From Crocinitomicaceae bacterium (lineage in GTDB: Bacteria > Bacteroidota > Bacteroidia > Flavobacteriales_D > Crocinitomicaceae), in assembly GCA_013215515.1 (NCBI GenBank), contig JABSPC010000007.1, positions 1 to 5,960 of the forward strand: DNA of 5,960 nucleotides. The letters run 5' to 3'. Shown here piece after piece: positions 1-5,919 of this stretch (within the stretch, counting starts at the first letter, position 1; each line of letters starts with the position of its first letter). A model generated the notes under the pieces. The model saw only the letters and a program-made list of their open reading frames with translations, was not told the DNA's origin and searched no databases. A program made the position numbers and the translations under genes.

Positions 1-384
1 TTAATTAAAAAAGAAGCATTTAAATTTCCCTTTGGTTGGATGTTAAAAAGAATGGGCGGAATCCCGGTTGATCGTGGTAATAATGATAATATTACTAATC
101 AAGCGGTTAAGATGTTTAATGAAAGTGAGTCACTGTATCTTGCGTTTTCTCCAGAGGGAACTAGAGATTATAGTCCAAATTGGAAAAAAGGGTTCTATTA
201 TATTGCTCAAAAAGCGAATGTTCCAATTTATATTGGTTATGTAGATTATAAAAAGAAGATTGGTGGATTTCACAGTCTGTTTGAACCAACTGGCGATGTT
301 GACAAGGACATTGCATACATTAAAAGTGTGCTTTCTCAATTTGAAGGAAAATATCCTGAGAAAGGAATACGTGCTGAAGATTAA
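1..384 (+). CDS. 1-acylglycerol-3-phosphate acyltransferase-like protein (PlsC/LPLAT family), 5' end missing
   Basis: Enzymes of this family transfer an acyl chain to the sn-2 position of lysophosphatidic acid at the inner membrane, in phospholipid synthesis. The frame is open from base 1, giving 127 visible residues. Seen directly: a block-II-like segment ending GGIPVDR (visible residues 19-25), the block III signature FSPEGTR (49-55; the EGTR motif binds the substrate phosphate), and a block IV-like VPIYIGYVDY (74-83). The family's short Bacteroidota members have roughly 180-190 residues. About 55-60 N-terminal residues, including the catalytic HX4D motif, should therefore lie upstream of the window, and activity cannot be judged here. 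The first in-window ATG (40) is internal to the conserved core and is not the real start. The gene converges on the DUF5522 gene, 29 bp away, with no clear terminator between them. Family assignment is firm; the exact acyl acceptor is inferred. Confidence 0.88.
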   Translation, partial: LIKKEAFKFPFGWMLKRMGGIPVDRGNNDNITNQAVKMFNESESLYLAFSPEGTRDYSPNWKKGFYYIAQKANVPIYIGYVDYKKKIGGFHSLFEPTGDVDKDIAYIKSVLSQFEGKYPEKGIRAED

Positions 385-413
385 CTTATTACTAGAAATT
401 CTAACTTCCAACT

Positions 414-605
414 CTACCTGTCTCTCTCTACCTTTCCAGTCGCTTTATTGAACCCGTAAGGACAATGTTTACAACCATTTTTACAGCAATAACCTCGCTT
501 TGAAAGGTATTTCTCCGTAAAAACAATATAGCCTTCAGGACTTAAGTAATAATCCTCGGGATCTAAATTTTCACGTTTCGAGAAGCCAGACATATCATCA
601 CTCAT
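414..605 (-). CDS. Small cysteine-rich DUF5522 family protein
   Basis: The product has 63 residues, is probably cytosolic, and has no signal peptide or membrane segment. I recognise the DUF5522 pattern: an aromatic PEGYIVFTEKYLSKRGYCC stretch (residues 23-41) running into the cluster CCKNGCKHCPYG (40-51). C40, C41, C45 and C48 (CC-x3-C-x2-C), with H47 nearby, look like a metal (zinc or iron-sulfur) site; that is inference, and the family has no established function that I know of. The tail after residue 52 is basic. ATG 605 is chosen as the longest in-frame start. ATG 593 (M5) is a real alternative, because the best -7 box (610-617) sits so close that a transcript starting 4-6 nt downstream would be nearly leaderless for ATG 605. 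The gene diverges from the desulfhydrase gene across 43 bp and converges on the acyltransferase gene. Confidence 0.85.
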   Translation of the reverse strand: MSDDMSGFSKRENLDPEDYYLSPEGYIVFTEKYLSKRGYCCKNGCKHCPYGFNKATGKVERDR

Positions 606-609
606 GCGG

Positions 610-617
610 CAAATTTA
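610..617 (-). promoter_or_regulatory. Candidate Bacteroidota -7 promoter box for the DUF5522 gene
   Basis: On the minus strand this reads TAAATTTG, an exact match to the TAnnTTTG -7 consensus of the Bacteroidota primary sigma factor. It ends 4 bp before ATG 605. I see no TTG -33 element at the usual distance, so the call rests on one box plus its position. Any transcript would have almost no leader before ATG 605. Confidence 0.4.
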
Positions 618-631
618 ATTCATATTTAGAT

Positions 632-646
632 TAGATTTGTAATCTA
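632..646 (+). promoter_or_regulatory. Candidate -7 box with overlapping dyad upstream of the desulfhydrase-like gene
   Basis: Bases 632-639 read TAGATTTG, an exact TAnnTTTG box ending 9 bp before ATG 649, so the transcript leader would be only a few bases. The same bases form the left half of a perfect dyad, TAGATT (632-637), spacer TGT, AATCTA (641-646). Because the dyad covers the presumed promoter and start site rather than transcribed RNA, it could be an operator for a dimeric repressor; that is inference. No TTG -33 element is apparent. There is no Shine-Dalgarno sequence before the ATG. Confidence 0.4.
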
Positions 647-648
647 TC

Positions 649-1581
649 ATGATTGATTTAGAAAAATCCATAGTACAACGAATTGAATCTGGTTTTCTTC
701 AAGAAAATAAGGTCGAACTTTTCTTTAAACGAGATGACTTGTTGCATCAAGAGATTTCGGGTAATAAATGGAGAAAATTAAAATTAAATATTGATAAATG
801 TGTTCATCAAAAGAGCGAAGGGATCTTGACTTTTGGTGGGGCGTATTCGAATCATTTGGTTGCTACGGCCTCGGTTTGCTCTTCTGTTGGGTTAAAAAGT
901 ATAGGTGTTGTTAGAGGCAATGAACTCAATGCAGAAAGCAATGATACCTTGAAAAGGTGTGAGTCTTATGGAATGGAACTTCAATTTATTTCTAGAGAAG
1001 AATACGGTTTGAGGAATGAAAGGTATTACCATGAAGAACTACTCGTTGAGAATTCGAACTATCACGTCGTTCCTGAAGGCGGAGCGAATTACTTGGGAAT
1101 GATTGGGTGTCAAGAAATTATCTCAGAAATAGATTTGGAATTTGATTCAATTTTTGTTGCGCAAGGAACGACAACGACAAGTTGCGGATTGGCTTTAGGG
1201 TTGGATGAAGATCAAAAAATATATGTCGTTCCTGCGTTGAAAGGATTTGATTCATTCGATGAAATGAGTGTTCTTTTTAATAAAGCAGCCTTGTCTCAAG
1301 AAGCGATCGAACAGATAGAGCGTCAAATTGTTGTTTGCGACCAATACCATTTTGGTGGATATGGAAAATACACAAACGAACTTCTAGAATTCATTCAATT
1401 TTTCAATAAAGAACACCATATAAAACTAGACCCAATCTACACGGGGAAAGCAATGTTTGCATTAATGGATATGGTAAAATCCGGAGTGCTGAAAAATCAG
1501 AAAGTAATATTCATCCACACTGGTGGCATTCAAGGATCACAAAGCATTATCGATAAAACAGGATTTAATTTTTATTCCTAA
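649..1581 (+). CDS. PLP-dependent D-cysteine desulfhydrase / ACC deaminase family protein
   Basis: The 310-residue product is a fold-type II PLP enzyme of normal family length (about 290-340) and is likely cytosolic. D-cysteine desulfhydrases convert D-cysteine to pyruvate, ammonia and sulfide. Seen: KRDDLLH (27-33); SGNKWRKLK (37-45) with K40 as the expected PLP Schiff-base lysine; GGAYSNH (63-69); PEGGANYLG (142-150); the phosphate-binding-like QGTTTTSCG (172-180); DPIYTGKAM (261-269); and IHTGG (289-293). True ACC deaminases carry Glu and Leu at two specificity positions, where plant D-cysteine desulfhydrase has Ser and Thr. Here the matching residues are T265 and T291, so desulfhydrase-like activity is favoured over ACC deamination; this alignment was made by eye. 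ATG 649 is the only sensible start and has no Shine-Dalgarno sequence. The gene stands alone, diverging from DUF5522 and converging on folP. The native substrate remains uncertain. Confidence 0.87.
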   Translation: MIDLEKSIVQRIESGFLQENKVELFFKRDDLLHQEISGNKWRKLKLNIDKCVHQKSEGILTFGGAYSNHLVATASVCSSVGLKSIGVVRGNELNAESNDTLKRCESYGMELQFISREEYGLRNERYYHEELLVENSNYHVVPEGGANYLGMIGCQEIISEIDLEFDSIFVAQGTTTTSCGLALGLDEDQKIYVVPALKGFDSFDEMSVLFNKAALSQEAIEQIERQIVVCDQYHFGGYGKYTNELLEFIQFFNKEHHIKLDPIYTGKAMFALMDMVKSGVLKNQKVIFIHTGGIQGSQSIIDKTGFNFYS

Positions 1582-1653
1582 AAATTTCGATTATTCGAAT
1601 CGCATTGCTTTTGAATTCAGCCTTTACCTCTTGGATCATTGAATTAATTAAGC

Positions 1654-1702
1654 TTCGAACTATGCGCCTTCGCCGAAGGTTTTGCGCAAGCGTTCGAACT
1701 AT
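1654..1702. repeat. Nested palindrome bounded by a 10-bp direct repeat, at the folP 3' end
   Basis: The 10-mer TTCGAACTAT occurs at 1654-1663 and again at 1693-1702. Its core TTCGAA is self-complementary, so the two copies can also pair as outer arms: 1654-1660 with 1692-1698. Inside them TGCG (1663-1666) can pair with CGCA (1685-1688), and CCTTC (1667-1671) with GAAGG (1675-1679) around a GCC loop. A further TCGAAC lies at 1702-1707. The right copy contains the folP stop codon (TAG at 1699-1701, minus strand). Within the 117-bp convergent gap there is also a small hairpin at 1588-1602 (CGATT, ATTCG, AATCG). The layout resembles an intergenic palindromic (REP-like) element or a two-way terminator. 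I cannot tell from one window whether it is repeated in the genome. Confidence 0.6.
1667..1683 (+). terminator. Possible weak intrinsic terminator after the desulfhydrase-like gene
   Basis: A 5-bp GC-containing stem, CCTTC (1667-1671) with GAAGG (1675-1679), has a 3-nt loop and is followed by TTTT (1680-1683) on the plus strand. It lies 85 bp after the plus-strand stop and is the core of the larger palindrome. The U-tract is short, and there is none on the minus strand, so its use for folP is less clear. Stem and tract are seen; termination is inferred. Confidence 0.4.
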
Positions 1703-2547
1703 CGAACAATCAGCTCTGTTGCTTCCTTCGCATCATGCACTCTCAAAACCTTAGCGCCTTTGCTTAAAGCAATCTTGTTCAGTGCAATCGTTCCATTAAG
1801 TGATTCTTCAGCGGTAATACCTAGCTTTTTATAAATCATCGACTTACGAGAGAGTCCTACGAGGATTGGACGCTCCAAAAATCTAAAATGTTCAAGGTTG
1901 TCTAAAAGCTCATAATTCTGATCAATTGTCTTACTGAATCCAAATCCTGGGTCAAGAATTATATCCTTAACTCCCTTCGATTCTAAAATTTTTATTTTCT
2001 CTGAAAAGTAGTTTGAGATGTCTGAGAATAAATTATCGTACTCAACATTCTTCTGCATATTTTGAGGAGTTCCTCGCATGTGCATGAGGATGTACGGAAC
2101 CTGATATTGGCCAGCTACATCAGCAATCTTTGGGTCGATTCCAAAACCGCTAATGTCGTTGATTATCTGCGCGCCTTCCTCAATAGCAATCTTAGCAACT
2201 TCCGATTTGAATGTATCAATTGATAGGATGGCATCGGGGAATTCCTTTGAAATGGCAGCAATTGCGGGCTGAATTCTGGAAATTTCCTCCTTGACTGAAA
2301 TGTCCGTTGCGTCTGGGCGAGAGGAGTATCCACCGATGTCTAATATGCTTGCTCCTGAGTTTAACATATCATTAACGCGCGTTAAAATTTCGTTAACGGA
2401 TTCGGAGCGACTCCCACTGTAGAAGGAATCAGGTGTAACGTTGACTATACCCATCACTAGGGGTGTTGATAAATCGATCAACTTATCGCCTGCAACAATG
2501 CTGAAATTAGCAGGAAAAATTGTACCTTCAACGTCTGAATTTTGCAT
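1699..2547 (-). CDS. folP: Dihydropteroate synthase
   Basis: FolP condenses 6-hydroxymethyl-7,8-dihydropterin diphosphate with p-aminobenzoate to give dihydropteroate in cytosolic folate synthesis; it is the sulfonamide target. The 282-residue product is a TIM barrel of normal length. Seen: MGIVNVTPDSF (32-42, with N36), the loop-2 motif DIGGYSSRPDA (70-80), SIDTF (109-113, D111), INDISG (129-134, N130), LDPGFGFSK (198-206, D199), GLSRKS (231-236, K235) and RVHD (269-272, R269/H271). All expected pterin- and phosphate-binding residues are present, so the enzyme should be active. I chose ATG 2547. An in-frame GTG at 2574 would add nine hydrophobic residues and overlap the divergent DUF1599 start by 17 bp; it would also sit within a few bases of the start site predicted from the -7 box at 2583-2590. 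The gene is head to head with DUF1599, 10 bp apart. No cdaA-like partner follows. Confidence 0.96.
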   Translation of the reverse strand: MQNSDVEGTIFPANFSIVAGDKLIDLSTPLVMGIVNVTPDSFYSGSRSESVNEILTRVNDMLNSGASILDIGGYSSRPDATDISVKEEISRIQPAIAAISKEFPDAILSIDTFKSEVAKIAIEEGAQIINDISGFGIDPKIADVAGQYQVPYILMHMRGTPQNMQKNVEYDNLFSDISNYFSEKIKILESKGVKDIILDPGFGFSKTIDQNYELLDNLEHFRFLERPILVGLSRKSMIYKKLGITAEESLNGTIALNKIALSKGAKVLRVHDAKEATELIVR

Positions 2548-2557
2548 AGTTAAATCA

Positions 2558-3106
2558 ATGAGTAATACCAACACAGAGTACGCAAATGTAATGAATGTTT
2601 GCAGAGATATTTTCTCTAAGAAAACAAAGGATTATGGAACGGCGTGGAGAATCTTGCGACCTAGTTCTTTAACCGATCAATTGTTTATCAAGGCACAACG
2701 AATTAGAACAATTCAGGTGACAGGAGAGAATAAGGTTGGAGAAAATATTGAAGATGAATTCGTCGCGATTGTCAACTACTGCTTGATGGCGATAATTCAA
2801 TTGCGCGAATCAGATCTAATTGAAATGGAATTGCCTGCTTCTTTGGCTATCGAATTGTACGACAAGTACGCTTTAGAGGCAAACGAATTAATGATGAAAA
2901 AAAATCATGATTATGGCGAGGCTTGGAGAGACATGAGAGTTAGTTCGCTCACAGATTTAATTCTTCAGAAGATTTTAAGAGTCAAACAAATAGAAGACAA
3001 TAATGGCGCAACCTTGATAAGCGAGGGAATTGATGCCAATTATTTCGATATGCTCAACTACTCAGTATTTGCCTTGATTCACATGCAAGTAGGGCAAAAA
3101 GTATAA
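2558..3106 (+). CDS. DUF1599 family protein with tandem duplicated domain
   Basis: The product has 182 residues, is soluble, and has no signal peptide. It consists of two copies of the same unit. Copy 1 has KDYGTAWRILRPSSLTD (24-40), then K45, R48, R50, and an E..(D)..NY stretch near 64-74. Copy 2 has HDYGEAWRDMRVSSLTD (117-133), then K138, R141 and DMLNY (164-168). The shared pattern is DYGxAWRxxRxSSLTDxxxxKxxR followed about 25 residues later by an acidic/NY helix. This matches DUF1599 (PF07659), which I recall being linked to nucleotide-modification associated domains; its biochemical role is not established. I place the start at ATG 2558 (MSNTNTEYAN). An in-frame ATG at 2441 exists, but it would add 39 residues encoded entirely antisense to folP and without family character. 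The gene is first in the operon, 3 bp before the DoxX-like gene. I found no exact -7 box upstream. Confidence 0.88.
   Translation: MSNTNTEYANVMNVCRDIFSKKTKDYGTAWRILRPSSLTDQLFIKAQRIRTIQVTGENKVGENIEDEFVAIVNYCLMAIIQLRESDLIEMELPASLAIELYDKYALEANELMMKKNHDYGEAWRDMRVSSLTDLILQKILRVKQIEDNNGATLISEGIDANYFDMLNYSVFALIHMQVGQKV
2583..2590 (-). promoter_or_regulatory. Candidate Bacteroidota -7 promoter box for folP
   Basis: On the minus strand this reads TACATTTG, an exact TAnnTTTG box. It lies inside the first codons of the divergent DUF1599 gene. Transcription starting 4-6 nt downstream would leave a leader of about 30 nt before ATG 2547, which supports that start. No clear TTG -33 element is seen at the usual spacing. 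Confidence 0.35.
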
Positions 3107-3109
3107 ATT

Positions 3110-5179
3110 ATGAAAGAAAAAATTACGCTCGAAGGAAGGTCAATGGTCTTCAACATGGTTTTTATTGCTTTAAATATAATCGGATTAACATTCCTTGTTG
3201 CTGGTTACCACGATAGTGCAATTAGTAACTCAACATTATACAAATCTATTGGATGGATTCTAATGCTTCTAAGTGTAGGTGGTCTTGTCATGTTCAAGGG
3301 GAAACTTATGATGTCGGGAGTGTCAAGAGTCCTCGTTGGTGGACTGTTCATCGTTTCTGGATTGGTGAAAGCAAATGATCCCATTGGATTTTCTTACAAA
3401 CTTGAAGAGTATTTTGAAGATGGTGCACTTGCTTATCGAATCAAAGAGTTGTTCGGAACGCCAGGGTTTTCAATGGAATACTTTATTGAATGGGCCCTTT
3501 TCTTAAGTGTTCTTGTCTGTATTTTTGAGATTGTTCTCGGAGTGCTTATCATCATTGGAGGGAAGGTTAAACTAGTGTCTTATTTGATGCTAATCATGAT
3601 GATTTTCTTTACGTTCCTGACTTGGCATACATCCACATGTGATGCTGAAGCTCGATTTTTGGATCACGATACATACGTATTGTCGGATTATGCAGATGCC
3701 GCTTCTGCCAAGATGAAACTAGAGGAGGCAAAGATGCATCGCATCAATATGAAAGCCGACAAGGCTGCTGCCAAGGAAGAAGGTAAGAAGTATCAAAAGT
3801 TGATTTGGGTAGTTTCTAAAACCAAAGAAGAAGTTGTTATCGCTGAAATGAAAACGCCTCAATGTGTTGCTGATTGCGGCTGTTTCGGAGATGCAATGAA
3901 AGGTTCTGTAGGACGATCATTGACACCTAAAGAATCGCTTTGGAAAGATTTGGTCTTGCTCTATTTGGTGATTTGGATTTTTGTTGCACAGTGGATCATT
4001 AAGCCAAATTCGAGGAAACAAAATCTAGTTATGATTTCATCCTCAATGGGTGTTGTAGTATTCTTCTCATGGATCTTTGGCTGGTATTTTCCAGTTTTCT
4101 TTGCGCTCGCTGGGATTATAGGATCGCTTTGGATGTTGAGAGTAGGTGGGAAATGGTTTGATGCAATCGCATCAATTATAATTTCGATCTTCTTCTTTTG
4201 GTTGAGTGATTCGAATTTATGCGTTCTCTTTGGATTCATGTCAGTTTTTGTTATTGTTTGGATATTGAGAAACTTGGGAGGTCAGGTTGGAAAATATTAC
4301 AGCGCTGCACTAGCGTTAACCTTACTCTGTATATTCATGGTAACCTATGTCCTCATGTACAATCCAATCAAGGATTATAGGCCATACGCGGTGGGATCTG
4401 ATTTACATGAGAAAATGAAGGACGGAGTTAAAGGGGAATACGAATACTTCTACTATTTGACTGATTTAAAAACAGGTAAGAAGAAGCGAGTCCCGATGAG
4501 TGAAATAACTCAAGATATGTGGGGCAATCCTGAACGTTGGAAGGCTGATTTTGATAAAACAGATTGCGTTGTTGAACCAGTGAATGCTTCAATTATGGAT
4601 TTCCGACCAAGCATTGATATCGCTGATTTATCGAAAGCAGAGATGAAGTTGGAAATGATTCAAACATTCGTTGATACGAATTCATTGCAGATGATTAGAA
4701 TTAGAGATAATTACGACAGCGCGACTTACGATCTCACCTTCGAGGAGTATAACTTGGATGAGTATCCACCGGCTGATTATCCCGTTCTAGATACGCTTTC
4801 GAGTTATCCGGAAGATGTATTCGATATAGATGCTATGGACGCTATAATAAATGCAAAGCGCATTGTTATAATCATTTCCAAAAGCCTAGAGGAAGGAAAT
4901 TGGTCAAATATTGGTAAACTCAAAAAATTGCATGCTGCATGTAAGAAAAAGGGAGTGCCATTTATTATGATTTGTAATGCCAGCCGAGAAGACATTAACA
5001 AATTCAGAAAGAAGAATAAATTTAATGTCGCAACTTTTGCAATGGATGAAATTGAATTGAAGATTATTTCAAGATCAAATCCAACTGTAGTTGTGTTGGA
5101 AAAAGGAGTAGTAAAAGGGAAGTATCCGTTCAGATCAACTCCATCAGTAGAATCATTTAAGTCTAATCATTTAAAGTAA
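3110..5179 (+). CDS. Enlarged BT_3928/DoxX-type membrane protein with C-terminal thioredoxin-like domain
   Basis: This is a 689-residue inner-membrane protein of unknown function. The DoxX-like core begins near RVLVGGLFIVSGLVKANDP (73-91). It carries the family's DCGCFGDA motif (255-262), the post-helix motif DYRPYAVGS (422-430), and a C-terminal thioredoxin-fold signature, RSNPTVVVLEKGVVKGKYP (655-673). I count about 11 hydrophobic helices: near 13-32, 44-62, 70-88, 123-150, 155-172, 279-297, 305-321, 324-342, 350-365, 370-386 and 397-416. Positive charges (KGK 63-65, KVK 152-154, K298/R302/K303, R344/K348, R387/K395) suggest N-in/C-out, putting both the 173-278 loop and the C-terminal domain in the periplasm. 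No CxxC follows the strand RIVIIIS (584-590), so the thioredoxin-like domain looks redox-inactive. The Bacteroides family member, as I recall it, has about 350-370 residues. The start is 3 bp after DUF1599; the stop overlaps tpiA (TAATG). A quinone- or thiol-linked role is conceivable but unproven. Confidence 0.82.
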   Translation: MKEKITLEGRSMVFNMVFIALNIIGLTFLVAGYHDSAISNSTLYKSIGWILMLLSVGGLVMFKGKLMMSGVSRVLVGGLFIVSGLVKANDPIGFSYKLEEYFEDGALAYRIKELFGTPGFSMEYFIEWALFLSVLVCIFEIVLGVLIIIGGKVKLVSYLMLIMMIFFTFLTWHTSTCDAEARFLDHDTYVLSDYADAASAKMKLEEAKMHRINMKADKAAAKEEGKKYQKLIWVVSKTKEEVVIAEMKTPQCVADCGCFGDAMKGSVGRSLTPKESLWKDLVLLYLVIWIFVAQWIIKPNSRKQNLVMISSSMGVVVFFSWIFGWYFPVFFALAGIIGSLWMLRVGGKWFDAIASIIISIFFFWLSDSNLCVLFGFMSVFVIVWILRNLGGQVGKYYSAALALTLLCIFMVTYVLMYNPIKDYRPYAVGSDLHEKMKDGVKGEYEYFYYLTDLKTGKKKRVPMSEITQDMWGNPERWKADFDKTDCVVEPVNASIMDFRPSIDIADLSKAEMKLEMIQTFVDTNSLQMIRIRDNYDSATYDLTFEEYNLDEYPPADYPVLDTLSSYPEDVFDIDAMDAIINAKRIVIIISKSLEEGNWSNIGKLKKLHAACKKKGVPFIMICNASREDINKFRKKNKFNVATFAMDEIELKIISRSNPTVVVLEKGVVKGKYPFRSTPSVESFKSNHLK

Positions 5180-5919
5180 TGGCTCAAAAAATAGTTGTAG
5201 GAAATTGGAAAATGAACCTTGAGTTGAATGAAGCCAAAGAGCTAATTCAAGGAATAAAGAATACGCAAGACGATGTAAGAGTAATCGTCTTTCCATCTTC
5301 AGTTTTTATTAACGCTGTTTCAGAAGGGAAAAATGAAGGAGTTGAAGTTGGAGCACAAAATTTTCATACAGAACCGAAAGGAGCCTTTACTGGAGAGTTG
5401 TCAATTAGTCAATTGCGTAGCTCTGGAGCTACAGTTGGGTTAATTGGGCACAGCGAAAGAAGAGCCTATTTCAGCGAAGGAAACGAACTTTTAAAAATGA
5501 AAGTGGACACAGCAATGGCAAATAACTTCGATTTTATCTTTTGTTGTGGTGAGCCTCTAATGATTCGGGAAGCAGGAAAAGAATTAGAATTTGTCAAAAT
5601 GCAATTGGAAGAAAGCCTCTTGCACTTGACGAAAGAACAAATGATGGGTAAGGTCATTGCTTATGAGCCTGTTTGGGCTATCGGTACTGGTGTCACTGCA
5701 TCTTTCGATCAAGCTGAAAGTATGCATAGATCGATTCGCACATGGATTCATGAGCGTTATGATGCTGAAACAGCAAATAATGTTTCAATTCTTTATGGCG
5801 GAAGTTGTAACCAAGCCAATGCAAATGAGTTATTTTCTTGTCCAAACGTTGATGGAGGACTAATTGGTGGAGCTTCTTTGAAGGCAGATTCATTCTGCAC
5901 CATTATTGATTCGTATTAA
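5179..5919 (+). CDS. tpiA: Triose-phosphate isomerase
   Basis: TpiA interconverts dihydroxyacetone phosphate and glyceraldehyde 3-phosphate in glycolysis and gluconeogenesis, as a cytosolic dimer. The 246-residue product is slightly shorter than the usual 250 and complete. Seen: VGNWKMN (7-13) with N9 and catalytic K11; GAQNFH (58-63); IGHSERR (89-95) with catalytic H91; AYEPVWAIGTG (161-171) with the general base E163 and the phosphate-gripping loop 6; and YGGS (206-209). Every catalytic residue is present. The ATG shares one base with the stop of the DoxX-like gene (TAATG), and the tpiA stop overlaps the next ATG in the same way, so translation along the operon is probably coupled. No internal promoter is evident. 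Confidence 0.98.
   Translation: MAQKIVVGNWKMNLELNEAKELIQGIKNTQDDVRVIVFPSSVFINAVSEGKNEGVEVGAQNFHTEPKGAFTGELSISQLRSSGATVGLIGHSERRAYFSEGNELLKMKVDTAMANNFDFIFCCGEPLMIREAGKELEFVKMQLEESLLHLTKEQMMGKVIAYEPVWAIGTGVTASFDQAESMHRSIRTWIHERYDAETANNVSILYGGSCNQANANELFSCPNVDGGLIGGASLKADSFCTIIDSY

Noticed and set aside
393..403. Small palindrome TAGAA-A-TTCTA between the acyltransferase and DUF5522 genes
   Set aside because: It is AT-rich, has a one-base centre and no T-tract, so it is too weak to call a terminator.
1053..1062. A third copy of TTCGAACTAT inside the desulfhydrase-like gene
   Set aside because: It encodes ordinary residues (in the SNY stretch) in a continuous frame, with none of the surrounding palindrome, so chance is the simplest explanation.
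2441..2557. In-frame upstream ATG that would lengthen the DUF1599 protein by 39 residues
   Set aside because: The extension is entirely antisense to the conserved start of folP and lacks family character, while ATG 2558 gives a length that fits two DUF1599 units.
2548..2574. GTG start at 2574 for folP
   Set aside because: It adds only nine hydrophobic residues, overlaps the divergent gene and would be almost leaderless from the candidate -7 box. ATG 2547 already gives a full-length enzyme.
3650..3860. The charged segment before DCGCFG as a frameshift or assembly insertion
   Set aside because: The frame stays open, composition matches the rest of the gene, and topology remains consistent on both sides. 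It is better explained as a genuine loop expansion.
3961..4239. Minus-strand open frame inside the DoxX-like gene
   Set aside because: It is the antisense shadow of a membrane-helix region with clear plus-strand coding character. It shows no recognisable domain.
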